This document shows, piece by piece, positions 1 through 12,427 of a DNA stretch of 64,000 nucleotides. Below the pieces are notes generated by a model that had not been told where the DNA came from, searched no databases, and worked only from the letters and a program-made list of their open reading frames with translations. The stretch is taken from assembly GCA_028752905.1 (NCBI GenBank), contig JAQNBH010000013.1:28082739-28146738 (forward strand), in the 5' to 3' direction. The DNA comes from Cladorhizidae sp. MBARI D1340-BT2. Its lineage: Eukaryota; Porifera; Demospongiae; Poecilosclerida; Cladorhizidae. Positions within the stretch are counted from its first letter, which is position 1, and every line of letters begins with the position of its first letter. The position numbers and the translations under genes are program-made.

Positions 1-3000
1 CTTGTCATGAAGATGGCTGCAGGCTCGACTTGTCATGAAGATGGCTACATGCTCGACTTGTCATAAAGATGGCTGCATGCTCGACTTCTCATGAAGATGG
101 CTGCATGCTCGACTTGTCATGAAGATGGCTGCATGCTCGACTTGTCATGAAGATGGCTGTAAACTCGACTTGTGATGAGATGGCTGCATGCTCGACTTAT
201 CATGAAGATGGCTGCATGCTCGACTTCTGAAGATGGCTGCATGCTCGACTTGTCATGAAGATGGCTGCATGTTTGAATTCTGAAGATGGCTGCATGCTCC
301 ACTTGTCATGAAGATGGCTGCATGCTCGACTTCTGAAGATGGCTGCATGCTCGACTTGTCATGAAGATGGCTGCATGCTCCACTTGTCATGAAGATGGCT
401 GCATGCTCAACTTCTGAAGATGGCTGCATGCTCGACTTGTCATGAAGATGGCCGCATGCTCGACTTATCATGAAGATGGCTGCATGCTCGACTTCTGAAG
501 ATGGCTACATGCTCATGAAGATGGCTGCATGCTGGACTTGTCATGAAGGTGGCTGTAAGCTCGACTTGTCATGAAGATGGCTGTATGCTCGACTTGTCAT
601 GAAGATGGCTGCATGCTGGACTTGTCATTAAGATGGCTGTAAGCTCGACTTGTCATGAAGATGGCTGTATGCTCGACTTGTCATGAAGATGGCTGCATGC
701 TCGACTTGTCGTGAAGATGGCTGCATGCTCGACTTGTCATGAAGATGGCTGTAAGCTCGACTTGTGATGAGATGGCTGCATGCTCGACTTATCATGAAGC
801 TGGCTGCATGCTCGACTTCTGAAGATGGCTGCATGCTCGACTTGTCATGAAGATGGCTGCATGTTTGAATTCTGAAGATGGCTGCATGCTCGACTTGTCA
901 CGAAGATGGCTGCATGCTCGACTTGTCATAAAGATGGCTGCATGCTCGACGTCTGAAGATGGCTGCATGCTCGACTTGTCGTGAATATGGCTGCATGCTC
1001 GACTTATCATGAAGATGACTGCATGCTCGACTTGTCATGAAGATGGCTGCATGGTCGACTTGTCATGAAGATGGCTGCATGCTCGACTTGTCATGAAGAT
1101 GGCTACATGCTCGACTCTGAAGATGGCTGCATGCTCGACTTCTGAAGATGGCTGCATGCTCGACTTGTCGTGAAGATGGTTGCATGCTAGACTTCTGAAG
1201 ATGGCTGCATGCTCGACTTGTCATGAAGATGGCCGCATGCCGCGCTTGTCATGAAGATGGCTGCATGCTCGACTTGTCATGAAGATGGCTGCATGCTCGA
1301 CTTGTCATGAAGATGGCTGCAGGCTCGACTTGTCATGAAGATAGCTACATGCTCGACTTGTCATAAAGATGGCTGCATGCTCGACTTCTCATGAAGATGG
1401 CTGCATGCTCGACTTGTCATGAAGATGGCTGCATGCTCGACTTGTCATGAAGATGGCTGTAAGCTCGACTTGTGATGAGATGGCTGCATGCTCGACTTAT
1501 CATGAAGATGGCTGCATGCTCGACTTCTGAAGATGGCTGCATGCTCGACTTGTCATGAAGATGGCTGCATGTTTGAATTTTGAAGATGGCTGCATGCTCC
1601 ACTTGTCATGAAGATGGCTGTATGCTCGACTTGTCATAAAGGTGGCTGCATGCTCGACGTCTGAAGATGGCTGCATGCTCGACTTGTCGTGAAGATGGCT
1701 GCATGCTCGACTTACCATGAAGATGGCTGCATGCTCGACTTGTCATGAAGATGGCTGTAAGCTCGACTTGTCATGAAGATGGCTGCATGCTCGACTTATC
1801 ATGAAGATGGCTGCATGCTCGACTTCTGAAGATGGCTGCATGCTCGACTTGTCATGAAGATGGCTGCATGCTTGAATTCTGAAGATGGCTGCATGCTCGA
1901 CTTGTCATAAAGATGGCTGCATGCTCGACTTCTGAAGATGGCTGCATGCTCGATTTGTCATGAAGATGGCTGCATGCTCGACTTCTTAAGATGGCTGCAT
2001 GCTTGACTTCTGAAGGTGGCTGAATGCTTGACTTGTCATGAAGATGGCTGCATGCTCAAATTCTGAAGATGGCTGCATGCTCGACTTCTGAAGATGGCTG
2101 CATGCTTGACTTGTCGTGAAGAAGGCTGCATACTCGACTTGTCATGAAGATGGCTGCATGCTCGACTTCTGAAGATGGCTGCATGCTCGACTTCTGAAGA
2201 TGGCTGCATGCTCAACTTGTCATGAATATGGCTGCATGCTCGACTTCTGAAGATGGCTGCATGCTCGACTTGTCATGAAGATGGCTGCATGCTCGACTTG
2301 TCATGAAGATGGCTGCATGCTGCGCTTGTCATGAAGATGGCTGCATGCTCGACTTGTCATAAAGATGGCTGCATGCTCGACTTGTCATGAAGATGGCTGC
2401 AGGCTCGACTTGTCATGAAGATGGCTGCAGGCTCGACTTGTCATGAAGATGGCTGCATGCCGCGCTTGTCATGAAGATGGCTGCATGCTCGACTTGTCAT
2501 AAAGATGGCTGCATGCTCGACTTGTCATGAAGATGGCTGCATGCTCGACTTCTGAAGATGGCTGCATGCTCAACTTGTCATGAATATGGCTGCATGCTCG
2601 ACTTCTGAAGATGGCTGAATGCTCGACTTGTCATGAAGATGGCTGCAGGCTCGACTTGTCATGAAGATGGCTACATGCTCGACTTGTTATAAAGATGGCT
2701 GCATGCTCGACTTCTCATGAAGATGGCTGCATGCTCGACTTGTCATGAAGATGGCTGCATGCTCGACTTGTCATAAAGATGGCTGCATGCTCGACTTGTC
2801 ATGAAGATGGCTGCATGCTCGACTTATCATGAAGATGGCTGCATGCTTGAATTCTGAAGATGGCTGCATGCTCGACTTGTCATGAAGATGGCTGCATGCT
2901 CGACTTGTCATAAAGATGGCTGATTGCTCGACTTCTGAAGATGGCTGCATGCTCAACTTGTCGTGAAGATGGCTGCATTCTCGACTTCTGAAGATGGCTG

Positions 3001-4700
3001 CATGCTCGACTTATCATGAAGATGGCTGCTTGCTCCACTTGTCATGAAGATGACTGCATGCTCAACTTCTGAAGATGGCTGCATGCTTGACTTGTCATGA
3101 AGATGGCTGCATGATCGACTTGTCATGAAGATGGCTGCATGCTCGACTTATCATGAAGATGGCTGCATGCTCGACTTCTGAAGATGGCTACATGCTCATG
3201 AAGATGGCTGCATGCTGGACTTGTCATGAAGGTGGCTGTAAGCTCGACTTGTCATGAAGATGGCTGTATGCTTGACTTGTCATGAAGATGGCTGCATGCT
3301 CGACTTGTCGTGAAGATGTCTGCATGCTCGACTTCTGAAGATGGCTGCATGCTCGACTTCTGAAGATGGATGCATGCTCGACTTGTCATGCAGATGGCTG
3401 TAAGATCGACTTGTCATGAAGATGGCTGCATGTTCGACTTGTCATGAAGATGGCTGCATGCTCAACTTGTTATGAAAATGGCTGCATGCTCGACTTGTCA
3501 TGAAGATGGCTGCAAGCTCGACTTGTCATGAAGATGGCTGCATGCTCGACTTGTCATGAAGATGGCTGCATGCTCGACTTGTCATGAAGATGGCTGCATG
3601 CTCGATTTGTCATCAAATTGGCTGCAAGCTCGACTTGTCAAGAAAATGGCTGCATGCTCAACTTCTGAAGATGGCTGCATGCTCGACTTGTCATGAAGAT
3701 GGCTGCATGCTCGACTTGTCATGAAGATGGCTGCATGCTCGAGTTATCATGAAGATCGCTGCATGCTCGACTTCTCAAGATGGCTACATGCTCAGCTTGT
3801 TATGAAGATGGCTGCATGCTGGACTTGTCATTAAGATGGCTGTAAGCTCGACTTGTCATGAAGATGGCTGTATGCTCGACTTGTCATGAAGATGGCTGTA
3901 AGCTCGACTTGTCATGAAGATGGCTGTAAGCTCGACTTGTCGTGAATATGTCTGCATGCTCGACTTCTGAAGATGGCTGCATGCTCGACTTCTGAAGATG
4001 GCTGCATGCTCGACTTGTCATGAAGATGGCTGTAAGCTTGACTTGTCATGAAGATGGCTGCATGCTCAACTTATCATGAAGATGGCTGCATGCTCGACTT
4101 CTGAAGATGGCTGCATGTTCGACTTGTCATGAAGATGGCTGCATGCTTGACTTGTCATGAAGATGGCTGCAAACTCGACTTGTCATGAAGATGGCTGCAT
4201 ACTCGATTTGTCATGAAGATGGCTGCAAGCTTGACTTGTCATGAAGATGGTCGACTTGTCCTGAAGATGGCTGCATGCTCGACTTGTCATAAAGATGGCT
4301 GCATGCTCAACTTGTCATGAAAATGGCTGCATGCTCGACTTGTCATGAAGATGGCTGCATGCTTGACTTGTCATGAAGATGGCTGCAAACTCAACTTGTC
4401 ATGAAGATGGCTGCATACTCGATTTGTCATGAAGATGGCTGCAAGCTTGACTTGTCATGAAGATGGCTGCATCCTCGACTTGTCTTGAAGATGGCTGCAT
4501 GCTCGACTTGTCATAAAGATGGCTGCATGCTCGACTTGTCATGAAGATGGCTGCATGCTCGACTTGTCATGAAGATGGCTGCAAGCTCGACTTGTCATGA
4601 AGTTGGCTAAGCTCAACTTGTCATGAAGATGGCTGCATGCTCGACTTCTCAGAAGATGGCTGCATGCTCGACTTGTCATGAAGATAGCAGCATGCTCGAC
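1..4700. repeat. Satellite array of 28/25-bp units with higher-order structure
   Basis: Tandem copies of a 28-bp unit (core ATGGCTGCATGCTCGACTTG followed by TCATGAAG) are mixed with a 25-bp variant lacking 3 bp (core followed by ttctgaag). The array runs off the left edge of the window and decays near 4690. Marked variants recur together: the run with 'gcaggctcgac', 'ctacatgctc' and 'cttctcatg' appears at about 21, 1321 and 2647, so a block of roughly 1.3 kb was itself amplified. Open frames on the minus strand repeat words such as CSHLHDKSSMQPSS, but they are a by-product of the period and I do not call genes. Confidence 0.95.
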
Positions 4701-5194
4701 TTGTACCAGAGTTAAGTCAGTGGCGTTGAGAGCGAGCCAAATCTACAATGGCTGTATGCCCGACATATACCAGAGCTAAGTTAGTGTCACTCAAAGAGTG
4801 AGCTAAGTCTACAATTTACAAATGACAAGATTATCATACAAAGAGCCCTTGCTGTGATTCTGTAACTATGGAACTCTCCGTGATGATTTACAATTTACAA
4901 TTCAGCTTTGGAGTGAGACCTGAAGTCCTCCCAACTTTCTTCTTCAAAGTAGTGTCTTTTGGCATTGATATTTTATTTTATTTTATTTTATTTTTCACAA
5001 AGTAGTATCAGTCCTCTTCAAGTCTTACGAAGAAAAAAATTACAAGATTTTTATCTGGAATGGTGTGCTTTGGGGAGACTTTAGGGGAAAATGACAAAAA
5101 ATTGTGGGTTCTCAAAAGAAATCCTTGGACTAGGTCTGGTGATGGTGCTGTTGAGTCCAAAATTTCACAGTAATGTGATTGTGGTTGAGACCCA
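4701..5194. other. Intergenic, no gene seen
   Basis: Begins with two diverged copies of a 'taccagagttaagtcagtg' word at the satellite edge. It then continues as unique AT-rich sequence with an (ATTTT)n run near 4970-4995. No coding signal was recognised. Confidence 0.6.
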
Positions 5195-5645
5195 CCGCAG
5201 GGCCTAGTAATACTCTTAGCTTATCCCTTGCCCTAGTCCTAGGATACTCGCAGCCTTAGCTAGCCCTAGAATACTCCTAGCCTTAACCTTACCCTAGCCC
5301 TAGAATACTCCTAGCCTTATCCCTTGCCCTAGTCCTAGAATACTCGTAGCCTTAGCCCTTACACTAGCCCTAGAATACTCCTAGCCTTAACCCTTACCCT
5401 AGCCCTAGAATACTCCTAGCCTTACCACTGGCCCTAGACCTAGAATACTTGAAACCTTAGCCCTGCCCTAGCCCTAGAATACTCCTAGCCTCAGCCCTGG
5501 TCCTAAACCTAGAATACTCCTAGCCTTTAACCCTAGAAAACTCTAGCTTAGTCCTGGACCCAGCCAGTCTTAGCCTGGAATATTCCCAGCCCTGGCCCTG
5601 GTCCTAACCTAGAATATCCCTAGAACACTCTGCCCTAGCCCTAAT
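5195..5645. repeat. Degenerate CCCTAG-rich tandem repeat
   Basis: Imperfect copies of about 35 bp built from the words 'ccctagaatactcctagcc' and 'ttaacccttaccctag'. It superficially resembles telomeric sequence but is not a regular hexamer. A short inverted piece of its right edge recurs near 24440-24497. Confidence 0.85.
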
Positions 5646-6300
5646 TCCATGGTCCAAGGTGTAGAGTTAGTCACCCACACTAGGGACATCCCAGGAGAGT
5701 CACAAGTATTCTGGGTGTATGGGGGAGGGGGGGAAGACCTAGCAAAGGTAGTGTACTGGCTCTACATATGGTCAGCCTAGGAGTCTTGCAGGTCATGGTG
5801 CTCAACCTTTTCTCCTATCTTTACCATTTACCAATACCTATGCAAGATAATATGCAGGGGGATGATGTCTCAGTGAATATGTGTCAGTCAACTGAAAACT
5901 GCAATGCTAACCAACACCGCAGAAAAGCAGGCTACATTCAATGTGTCGTAGATTCTCTAATAGGAACAGTATTTAGTTCCGTCCCCAAACTACCTGCGAT
6001 TACTGTTGAAATGGGCGGTTTCTATTGATTGGGGTTGTGAGTTCAAGTGCCTGTTTGGAAGAATGGTTATCATTTGGAAAGCAGAACTCAAGGGTTCAAA
6101 GGTTCACATGCTGCTGGTGCCAAGAATATTTTTGCTGATTTTTTACCCGTTGTATCTTTATAAGCATAATAAGCGATTATTCTGGAGTGTGTTATTCTAT
6201 TTGCCTCTGTGGTTACAATTGGAATGGTGTTTATATATAACCAATTGAGACTGAGCAATGCGGTGACATTTGGAATGAAGGTTACTAATGGAGGGTTGGT
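5590..6300 (+). repeat. Left arm (outer part) of a long inverted repeat
   Basis: This segment is repeated in inverted orientation at about 23790-24497. Shared landmarks are 'ccatggtccaaggtgtagag', 'gaaatgggcggtttctattg' and 'ccaattgagactgagcaa'. The arms differ by many substitutions and small indels, so the duplication is not recent. Short open frames inside it have no recognised product. Probably a dispersed transposon-derived repeat. Confidence 0.85.
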
Positions 6301-7850
6301 TCCTAATACGGAACTTCGTGTTTCATTTTGCGGGAGAATTCTTTTGCACGTGCACAAGACAAATATCTGCTGTTCGGCCAATGCTTTCTTTTGATTCTTC
6401 CCGCTCTGTGTCAAAGCAGAAGAGTATGGCTAGACCTACTCGAAGGAAAAATGGTTGTCCTTAATATCAAAGTAAGCTCAAGATCTGTACTAACACGAGG
6501 AGTGGGCTAGAGTGGTGACCAAATACAAAGTTGGAAAGTCGACACACCACAGTTTTGTGAGGAGCAGAGACCTTCCACAAGTTCAAGTTATTAAAACACC
6601 CTGTGGCCCCAATGTCTTGGGATAACTGACATCTCCAGACTTCCCAGGAAAATAAGATAGACCATAGTGCCTGGGGGTGAAACTTGCTGAGCAGCACCTC
6701 CATCCAAAGTTCCAAACAGCATTCGGAAAAGTTTGGAAGCACAGTGTGGCTGCATTGCCCGACACTCATCCTCTGTTCTTTTGCTGCTCCACACAAAGCA
6801 GTCACGTTTGGGTGGTTCATCATCATGTCTCGGGTCATACAATGATTCTTAAGAAGGAGCATGGCCATGGGAACAATGCATGGACATGTCCTAACATTAG
6901 ACATCAGGGATCAGCTACAGCCTCCTTCAAGGACATTGAAAGAGTTGCACAGCAGAAACTACAGAACTAATCAAACATATGTTCAGTACCTAGCAGATGT
7001 TATATTCTCTACCACATTCATTGCTGAAGTATATACACATGCATACATTGTTGTAGGGATGCTTGCTTGTGCTTCAGTGTATCAGTTTACTGCTCAGGTG
7101 AGATTCAGCTGCACAGCCTAGCATAGCTTGAGGACAGATCTTAGAGAGTACTCTCTGGATCTCTACCCAGCTCAGGTTTAAAAAAGCCATGTGCGAGCTA
7201 GCTTGATTGCATCATCAACAATCACTGCCTCCCACATCTTTTTGCCACAATTGAGTAACCGATAAGCTGTGGACATGCATTGGAAGATAAGATTCAGTTT
7301 TTGGGTAGTGAAGTGTTTTTTTAATGAATAGATGCAAGTTAAGTGAGGGGTTGGGGCGATAGAAACACCACCTTAAATATGTATTTCCAAGTTTTTTTAA
7401 CTTTCTACTTTCGTTGTTTGCACTGCTGGTTTAACTCATTAGCAGGAAATCCAGGCCCAGTTTTTCTCTTTTTCTTATATCGGCTGAAAATTGACATTTC
7501 AACTGGTGCTGTGAGCTTTGGCGGGGGAGAGGGGGGGGGGGGGGGGGGAGGGGGGAGGGGCAGGTTCCATCTGCCATTTATGAAATGGGGATCAAACCAA
7601 TACAGGAGGAGTACTACTAATGCATGTGTGTGTTAGTTTGGGCTAATTGGTAAGATATATATATGGGAAAGAATAAGACAGAGCATTCATAGCAAGTCAC
7701 AGGGTCTGCACAGAAGCTAGCTTGTTACTATTGGGAAGGATTCCCTTGAATTGAAAATGTTTTCAATTTAACAAAGTTGCAATAACTTCACTATAATATA
7801 AATATATGTATATGTATTAGTATTTCTGCTCAGATCTAAGATAACAGATC
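6300..7850. other. 1.55-kb segment present only in the left arm
   Basis: The right-hand inverted copy runs straight from the equivalent of about 6298 to about 7855, so this stretch is either an insertion here or a deletion there. Near the right junction is CAGGGGTGGCAAAAG, which resembles a hAT terminus. Open frames of 80-145 codons occur on both strands (for example 6467-6904 minus), none recognisable. A poly-G run lies at 7530-7560. Confidence 0.55.
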
Positions 7851-8275
7851 AGGGGTGGCAAAAGTAAAGCCCTGACAGAGGGTCCGTACCTCAAAGGGGG
7901 GTATTGGTGGGAAGAGTCTGAGAGGGGATTGGAGGGCTGGTACAGCAGTATTTGCAGCTTTCAGGATGTTAGACACGAATTTGGAGCAAGTTATTGGACA
8001 GATTGTCGGCTTTGCTGCAAAAACAAAAGTGCATACACATTTTATTTCAGAGTAAACCCATAATGTATTGAACCATGTTAGCTTCTTTATAAGTGTAGTT
8101 CTGTTTTCTGCATATATAAGCAGGGCCATTCTCACTTGCCTGTACAGCAAGTTTGCTTTAATCTAAGAATTTGCTGTTTCCTCGTTAGTTCTCTTCACTA
8201 CAAGACCATTCCTGATTTAAATAAGCCCTAAGCCTGCATTATTTAAGACTGGTTACAGGTTCACATATGGTAAAT
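7850..8275 (+). repeat. Left arm (inner part) of the long inverted repeat
   Basis: Matches the inverted segment 23415-23785. Landmarks are 'gggaagagtctgagagggg', 'catgttagcttctttataag', 'gcaagtttgctttaatctaa' and 'ctgcattatttaagactggt'. Similarity ends near 8275, which makes the inner boundary of the inverted repeat about 8275 / 23415. Confidence 0.85.
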
Positions 8276-8337
8276 AGATATATAGATCGACAAGACAATT
8301 TTTTTACAAACAATATATATATATATATTGGATCACT

Positions 8338-8460
8338 AGTACAAGAATTTACCAATAGCATTTACCGGATCCTTTTGTCAATAAACTCCAACTAAAATAC
8401 AGTTTTAAAAAAGTATTGGTCTTCATTATATAGGGTCCTGTAAATATTTGGTTTCATTTC
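8338..8460. mobile_element. Small MITE-like repeat (caagaatttac...ggtcctgtaaat)
   Basis: Carries 'caagaatttaccaatagc' at one end and 'gggtcctgtaaatatttggt' towards the other. The same word pair, partly inverted, occurs at about 18965-19060, 19660-19800 and in their duplicates. This suggests a short non-autonomous element family with imperfect terminal inverted repeats. It has no coding capacity. Confidence 0.5.
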
Positions 8461-9090
8461 TAGTCCAATGGGGAGGTAGAGCAAGATAGAGATATATATG
8501 TAGCATTAGAATAGGAGTAGTAGAACTTGTTACACACTATATGCACAATCATGCTACTATGTGAATCATCAGTTAAGTCATCATCAGTAAATACTTTATC
8601 CCCAAATTGTCCTAGATAAAATAATGGTCATAAGTTATGGAATGTAAGCTAATAATACAGTCACAGCATGTAATACAATAATACAGTAGCTATATACATG
8701 TGTAGTGTAATTTTCCTGTTCATTAATGTTTACTGGCAAATAAACTTGAGAATACTAATGGTGTGGGAGGGACAACTCTCCCTACCTCCCTTCATTCCAA
8801 CGACATAAAGATAGTTGTTGTTTTGAAACTGAACGTAATAATAAACAGCCACATAAATAGATATTTTGTCGTACTGTTTATCAACATGATGTGTGTGTAG
8901 GTGTTGTCAATTTTGGTCTGCATTAGTGGGTGGGTGCTTATGTCCCGATTAGTGGGTGGGTGCTTATGTCCTGGATTAGTGGGTGGGTGCTTATGTCCTG
9001 GATTAGTGGGTGTGTCCTGGATTGGTGTTAGTAAACATTTAGAGGAGTAGCAACAAAAAAAGAATAGTACTCAATTAGAAATGACATGTC
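8461..9090. other. Non-coding stretch with a short minisatellite
   Basis: AT-rich with no recognised gene. At 8921-9030 there are about four copies of a 27-bp unit ('ttagtgggtgggtgcttatg' plus 'tcctgga'). Confidence 0.7.
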
Positions 9091-9094
9091 CAAA

Positions 9095-10110
9095 ATAGTT
9101 AATCCGCTTTTCATTTCTTTCAATAAATTCCTTCATGATGCCATGCATGTTGAGGCTATCAGTTCTGTCCCGATGTATGTGGAGCAGCATACAATGATTT
9201 ACATGTTGCTGTGACATTGAATTTCTCAAGTAACTTTCAATTCGCATAAGAGATCAAAAACTTCACTCAGCTGAAGCAGTGGTGATAGATATAGTGTAAT
9301 AGAGCTTGCAGCTTATGAACTTCTGTAATAAATGTTTTTAAGCTAGGCTGCATGTTGAATACATCATAAATTGTTTGGGTTCGTGTGACTTCCTTAACTG
9401 GAATTCCATCCAAGTGATAGACTTGATATATAGCATCTGGAAGGAGCTGAAGGTGAAGCTTTAACTTTTGCATGTTAATATCTCTTTGGAAATATCAACA
9501 ATTTCTTCAGACAGTGTGACTTGCTTGTCATTTGCACTATCAATTGGCAGTCTCTCGACACTTCTCACAAAGAGAAAAGTCTGTTGCTTAAACTGTTTTT
9601 TTCAAGATAGCCTTTTATGCCATCGATATCTTCTAAATACTCTCTTCTGTAATAGTTACATATAGATCCAAAAGTATCCTCATCTGACCCACCATTTAAT
9701 CTCCTTGGAAGTTGACATTGCCTTGGTAATACTGGTCCTCACACTTCTCTCTAGCTTCTTCTGGCCTCAAAAAAATTCTTGAACATTTCATCATCTCTGT
9801 CTTGGTTAGAGCTTGAATGGTTACATTAACTGCAGCAAAGCAATCTTCAACACTAATATTCACTTCTTGGAGTGTAACTGACAACTGTTCTGTGATACTA
9901 AAGATTAATACAGAAAGCTTTAAGCCAAAGTGGGTTCAATATAATGTCCACGAGTGCTATTATGCCATTAGCTTGCCTAGAGCAGTCATCTGAACCATGC
10001 GAGAATGCTTCTAGTGTTACTCAAAATTATCAAGAATTCATTGCATTGCTACTGTGCGGACTGTCCACCTCATTGGGCAAAGAGTACGAATTCCAGATTT
10101 TGATGAGCCT
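9095..10110 (-). pseudogene. Decayed hAT-type transposase (ZMYM1/DUF4371-like), 3' half
   Basis: Read on the minus strand, the segment gives LCPMRWTVRTVAMQ followed by a stop and ILDNFE (about 10095-10030). Next comes a block containing TLQEVNISVEDCFAAVNVTI (9884-9696), and finally MLLHIHRDRTDSLNMHGI (near 9190-9100). This order matches the DUF4371/hAT transposases related to ZMYM1: the LCPTRWTVR-type block, a middle helical region, and the C-terminal LLLH.HRDR.D region next to the hATC dimerisation domain. The frame is broken by several stops and shifts, so it cannot make a full protein. The 5' half is missing upstream, where a LINE fragment begins. Family assignment is from motif memory. 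Confidence 0.6.
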
Positions 10111-10114
10111 TCTT

Positions 10115-10890
10115 GCTGACTTTGAACTTTTTCAAATACTACTTGCCTCATATTTTCTCCTCAAGATCTCATATTCTTCCCGCCATCTGATTCCTCCATC
10201 CTCCCTAAGTTTATTTACAATTATTTTTACCAATCGGCTCTGTTCCATCACCTCTAATCTCTTACCAAACAAACCCTTCATCTCTTCCCTCCTCTCCTCT
10301 AGCTTCCTCCACCCCATATCTCCCCATATTGCCACTCCTGCTACTGTATTACCTGCCCCCAACAGTCTCTTACCCACTCTCATCTGGTCTGACTCCAACT
10401 TCTTGCAAGAATTACGTCTTCCTCCACCACACTTTGGCTGCATGCTCCATACTAGGTCTCACTAGAAGCTCCTACACCATTCTTCCTTTGTCTACTTCCA
10501 CCTGCCCATATATTCTACTCATCCATGTCACCTTTCCAACCAATTCTTCTGCCTTCTTTGCCATCTTCTCTAACCCCTTAGCTTCCTATCAAACCATGCT
10601 CCCAAGTATACTTGAATTATTTTACCTCTTACAATATCTCCTCACCAATCCTCCAATGCACTCCTACTTCCTTCTTCCCTGCTACCATGCCCTTGCTCTT
10701 CTTACTATTAAACTTCTCCAATTTAACCTATATGCCTGTACCACATCCAACATAGCTTGCAGTTCCACCCGAATCCACCAGAAGAACAACATCATCTGCA
10801 TACATAAGTGTCCCAAACCAACAGCCTTCCCACCTTGACTCCTAGCTCAGCTCTCTCCAATTCCTCTGCCATCCCCATCAAATAAATATT
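10115..10890 (-). pseudogene. Non-LTR (LINE) reverse-transcriptase remnant
   Basis: On the minus strand the reverse-transcriptase active-site block reads GTLMYADDVVLLVDSGGTAS; the YADD is encoded by plus-strand 10791-10802. Downstream, an open stretch (10443-10132) contains WRKLEERREEMKGLFGKRLE and WREEYEILRRKY, typical of the tail of jockey/CR1-like RT proteins in invertebrates (recalled, not searched). The ELGVKVG block before YADD is in another frame, and several stops separate the pieces, so it is dead. It lies directly against the hAT remnant and probably inserted into or next to it. Confidence 0.65.
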
Positions 10891-11734
10891 GAATTACATC
10901 ATCTTTTTACCCTGAGATATCCATGAGGGAATTACATCATCTTATAGACAACAATACAATGAGCGGCAGAAACTGCTAGCTGTCGCAAATGAATTTGAAT
11001 TTTGTTTGGGTTTTAACGTCTGCCCTAGGTTATGGGTAGTGCACTGTAATGAGCAATGGAACAGAGGGTGTTGCACCAGTAGCCTCAGAGTAGAGGGTGT
11101 ACATGATAACTACTGACCTAGCAGAAGGTGGTGGTACTTAGAAGCTGCAGAACTGAGGGACCAAACCTACGCTACATGCTTCAAATATAATGCAGACTTG
11201 GACATTGTTGGGGAAAAGAGTTCCACACCCCAGGGTCTAGAATGGCGGTTGTATTCACATATTTTTTCTTCACACTACTTCCAGCACCTGGGGGAAGGGA
11301 AATTTGATCCTTCACGAGCCTGTCCCCCTCTCAAAGTTGATGGTCTGATTTGAGCTCCAGTCTGTCTCTGTTATGTCTTGTGTAAATCTGTTTTTAATGT
11401 GATAATCTGAATAGTCGCCCTGCTGTGACTGTCAGTGTTTTTGTTTTTGTGTGAACTCAGGGTCCATATGATATGCACTAATCTTGGCCTGGTGGTTTTG
11501 TGTGCCATACTGTTACATTTACTCCTCCTCCCCCCCCCCCCCCCCCCAATATTCAATTAAAGACACTCGCTAATATTTTGTCTGATCACCTGCCAAAAGC
11601 TAATCGAGCTAATGGAACTCCAATAACACTCGGGACTAACAACACACTACTATCTGATAAATTCACTGGATGATGATGACCACTAGGATTGCAGTGTCAA
11701 AATTCCATAACAGGCACATGAAAACCTGGCTGCA
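10891..11734. other. No gene seen
   Basis: Unique sequence with a poly-C tract at about 11529-11548. Short open frames only, none recognisable. Confidence 0.5.
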
Positions 11735-12205
11735 GTTACCTAAGCTATAACACTACCTCAGTCCTTTCAGCCATCTAATATAACCACTTCAGACCTTATA
11801 GTTATCTAATACAATTACCTCACTGCTTACTGTCATCAATTACCTCAGTTCATAAAGTCATCTAAACTTAAAAAACTACCTCAGTACTTAGTCATCTAAG
11901 CTAAACAACTACCTCTGTCCTTACATCAGTCATCTAAGCTTATTACTACCTCAGACCTTACAGAACTACGTCAGATCTTAGTCATCTAAGTTAAACAGTC
12001 ATCTAAGCTAAACAAACTACCTAAGAGAACCTATGTCATCTAAGCTAAAACATCTCAAAGAGTAAGCTTCGCCCAGGTTGACAAATGTGATGTGTTCAGT
12101 AGTTCAGTTAAAACACATTGCAGAGACTCCTGTAAAATTCAGTACTCTTAACTTAAGATTTCAGTACTCTTAACTTAAGATTTCAGTACTTTTAGAACAG
12201 TTTCA
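11735..12205. repeat. Degenerate 'cagtcatctaagctaaacaa' repeat and a short 27-bp array
   Basis: From 11735 to 12060 diverged copies of 'acctcagtccttacagtcat' / 'ctaagctaaacaactacctc' alternate with variable spacing. At 12135-12205 there are about three copies of a unit starting 'cagtactcttaacttaagat'. Confidence 0.75.
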
Positions 12206-12427
12206 GTACCTTGAGGGTGGGGAGAAATCATGCTCATATAAATAATCGAATATTGGGTTGATGCGGGAAAAAGAGAACAAGATGCAAAAAAAGAATAAGA
12301 TGCCAAAAAAATAACACGATTTAACAAAAGTTAGTTATATTTATTGATGTCATAGCTTAGATTCCTCTCATGAGTATATACAGGACTTTGCTTTGTCCAG
12401 AAAGCTTGGTTCAAAATCTGATCCCTC

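Noticed and set aside
117..2956. Minus-strand frames with CSHLHDKSSMQPSS
   Set aside because: Satellite translation: three 28-bp units equal 28 codons. Frames break repeatedly and have no unique sequence.
5195..5645. Telomere or interstitial telomeric repeat
   Set aside because: Contains CCCTAG and TTAACCCT words but the unit is about 35 bp and irregular, not a TTAGGG-type hexamer.
6467..6904. 145-codon minus-strand frame in the presence/absence segment
   Set aside because: No recognisable motif, overlapping frames of similar length on both strands, and absent from the other arm.
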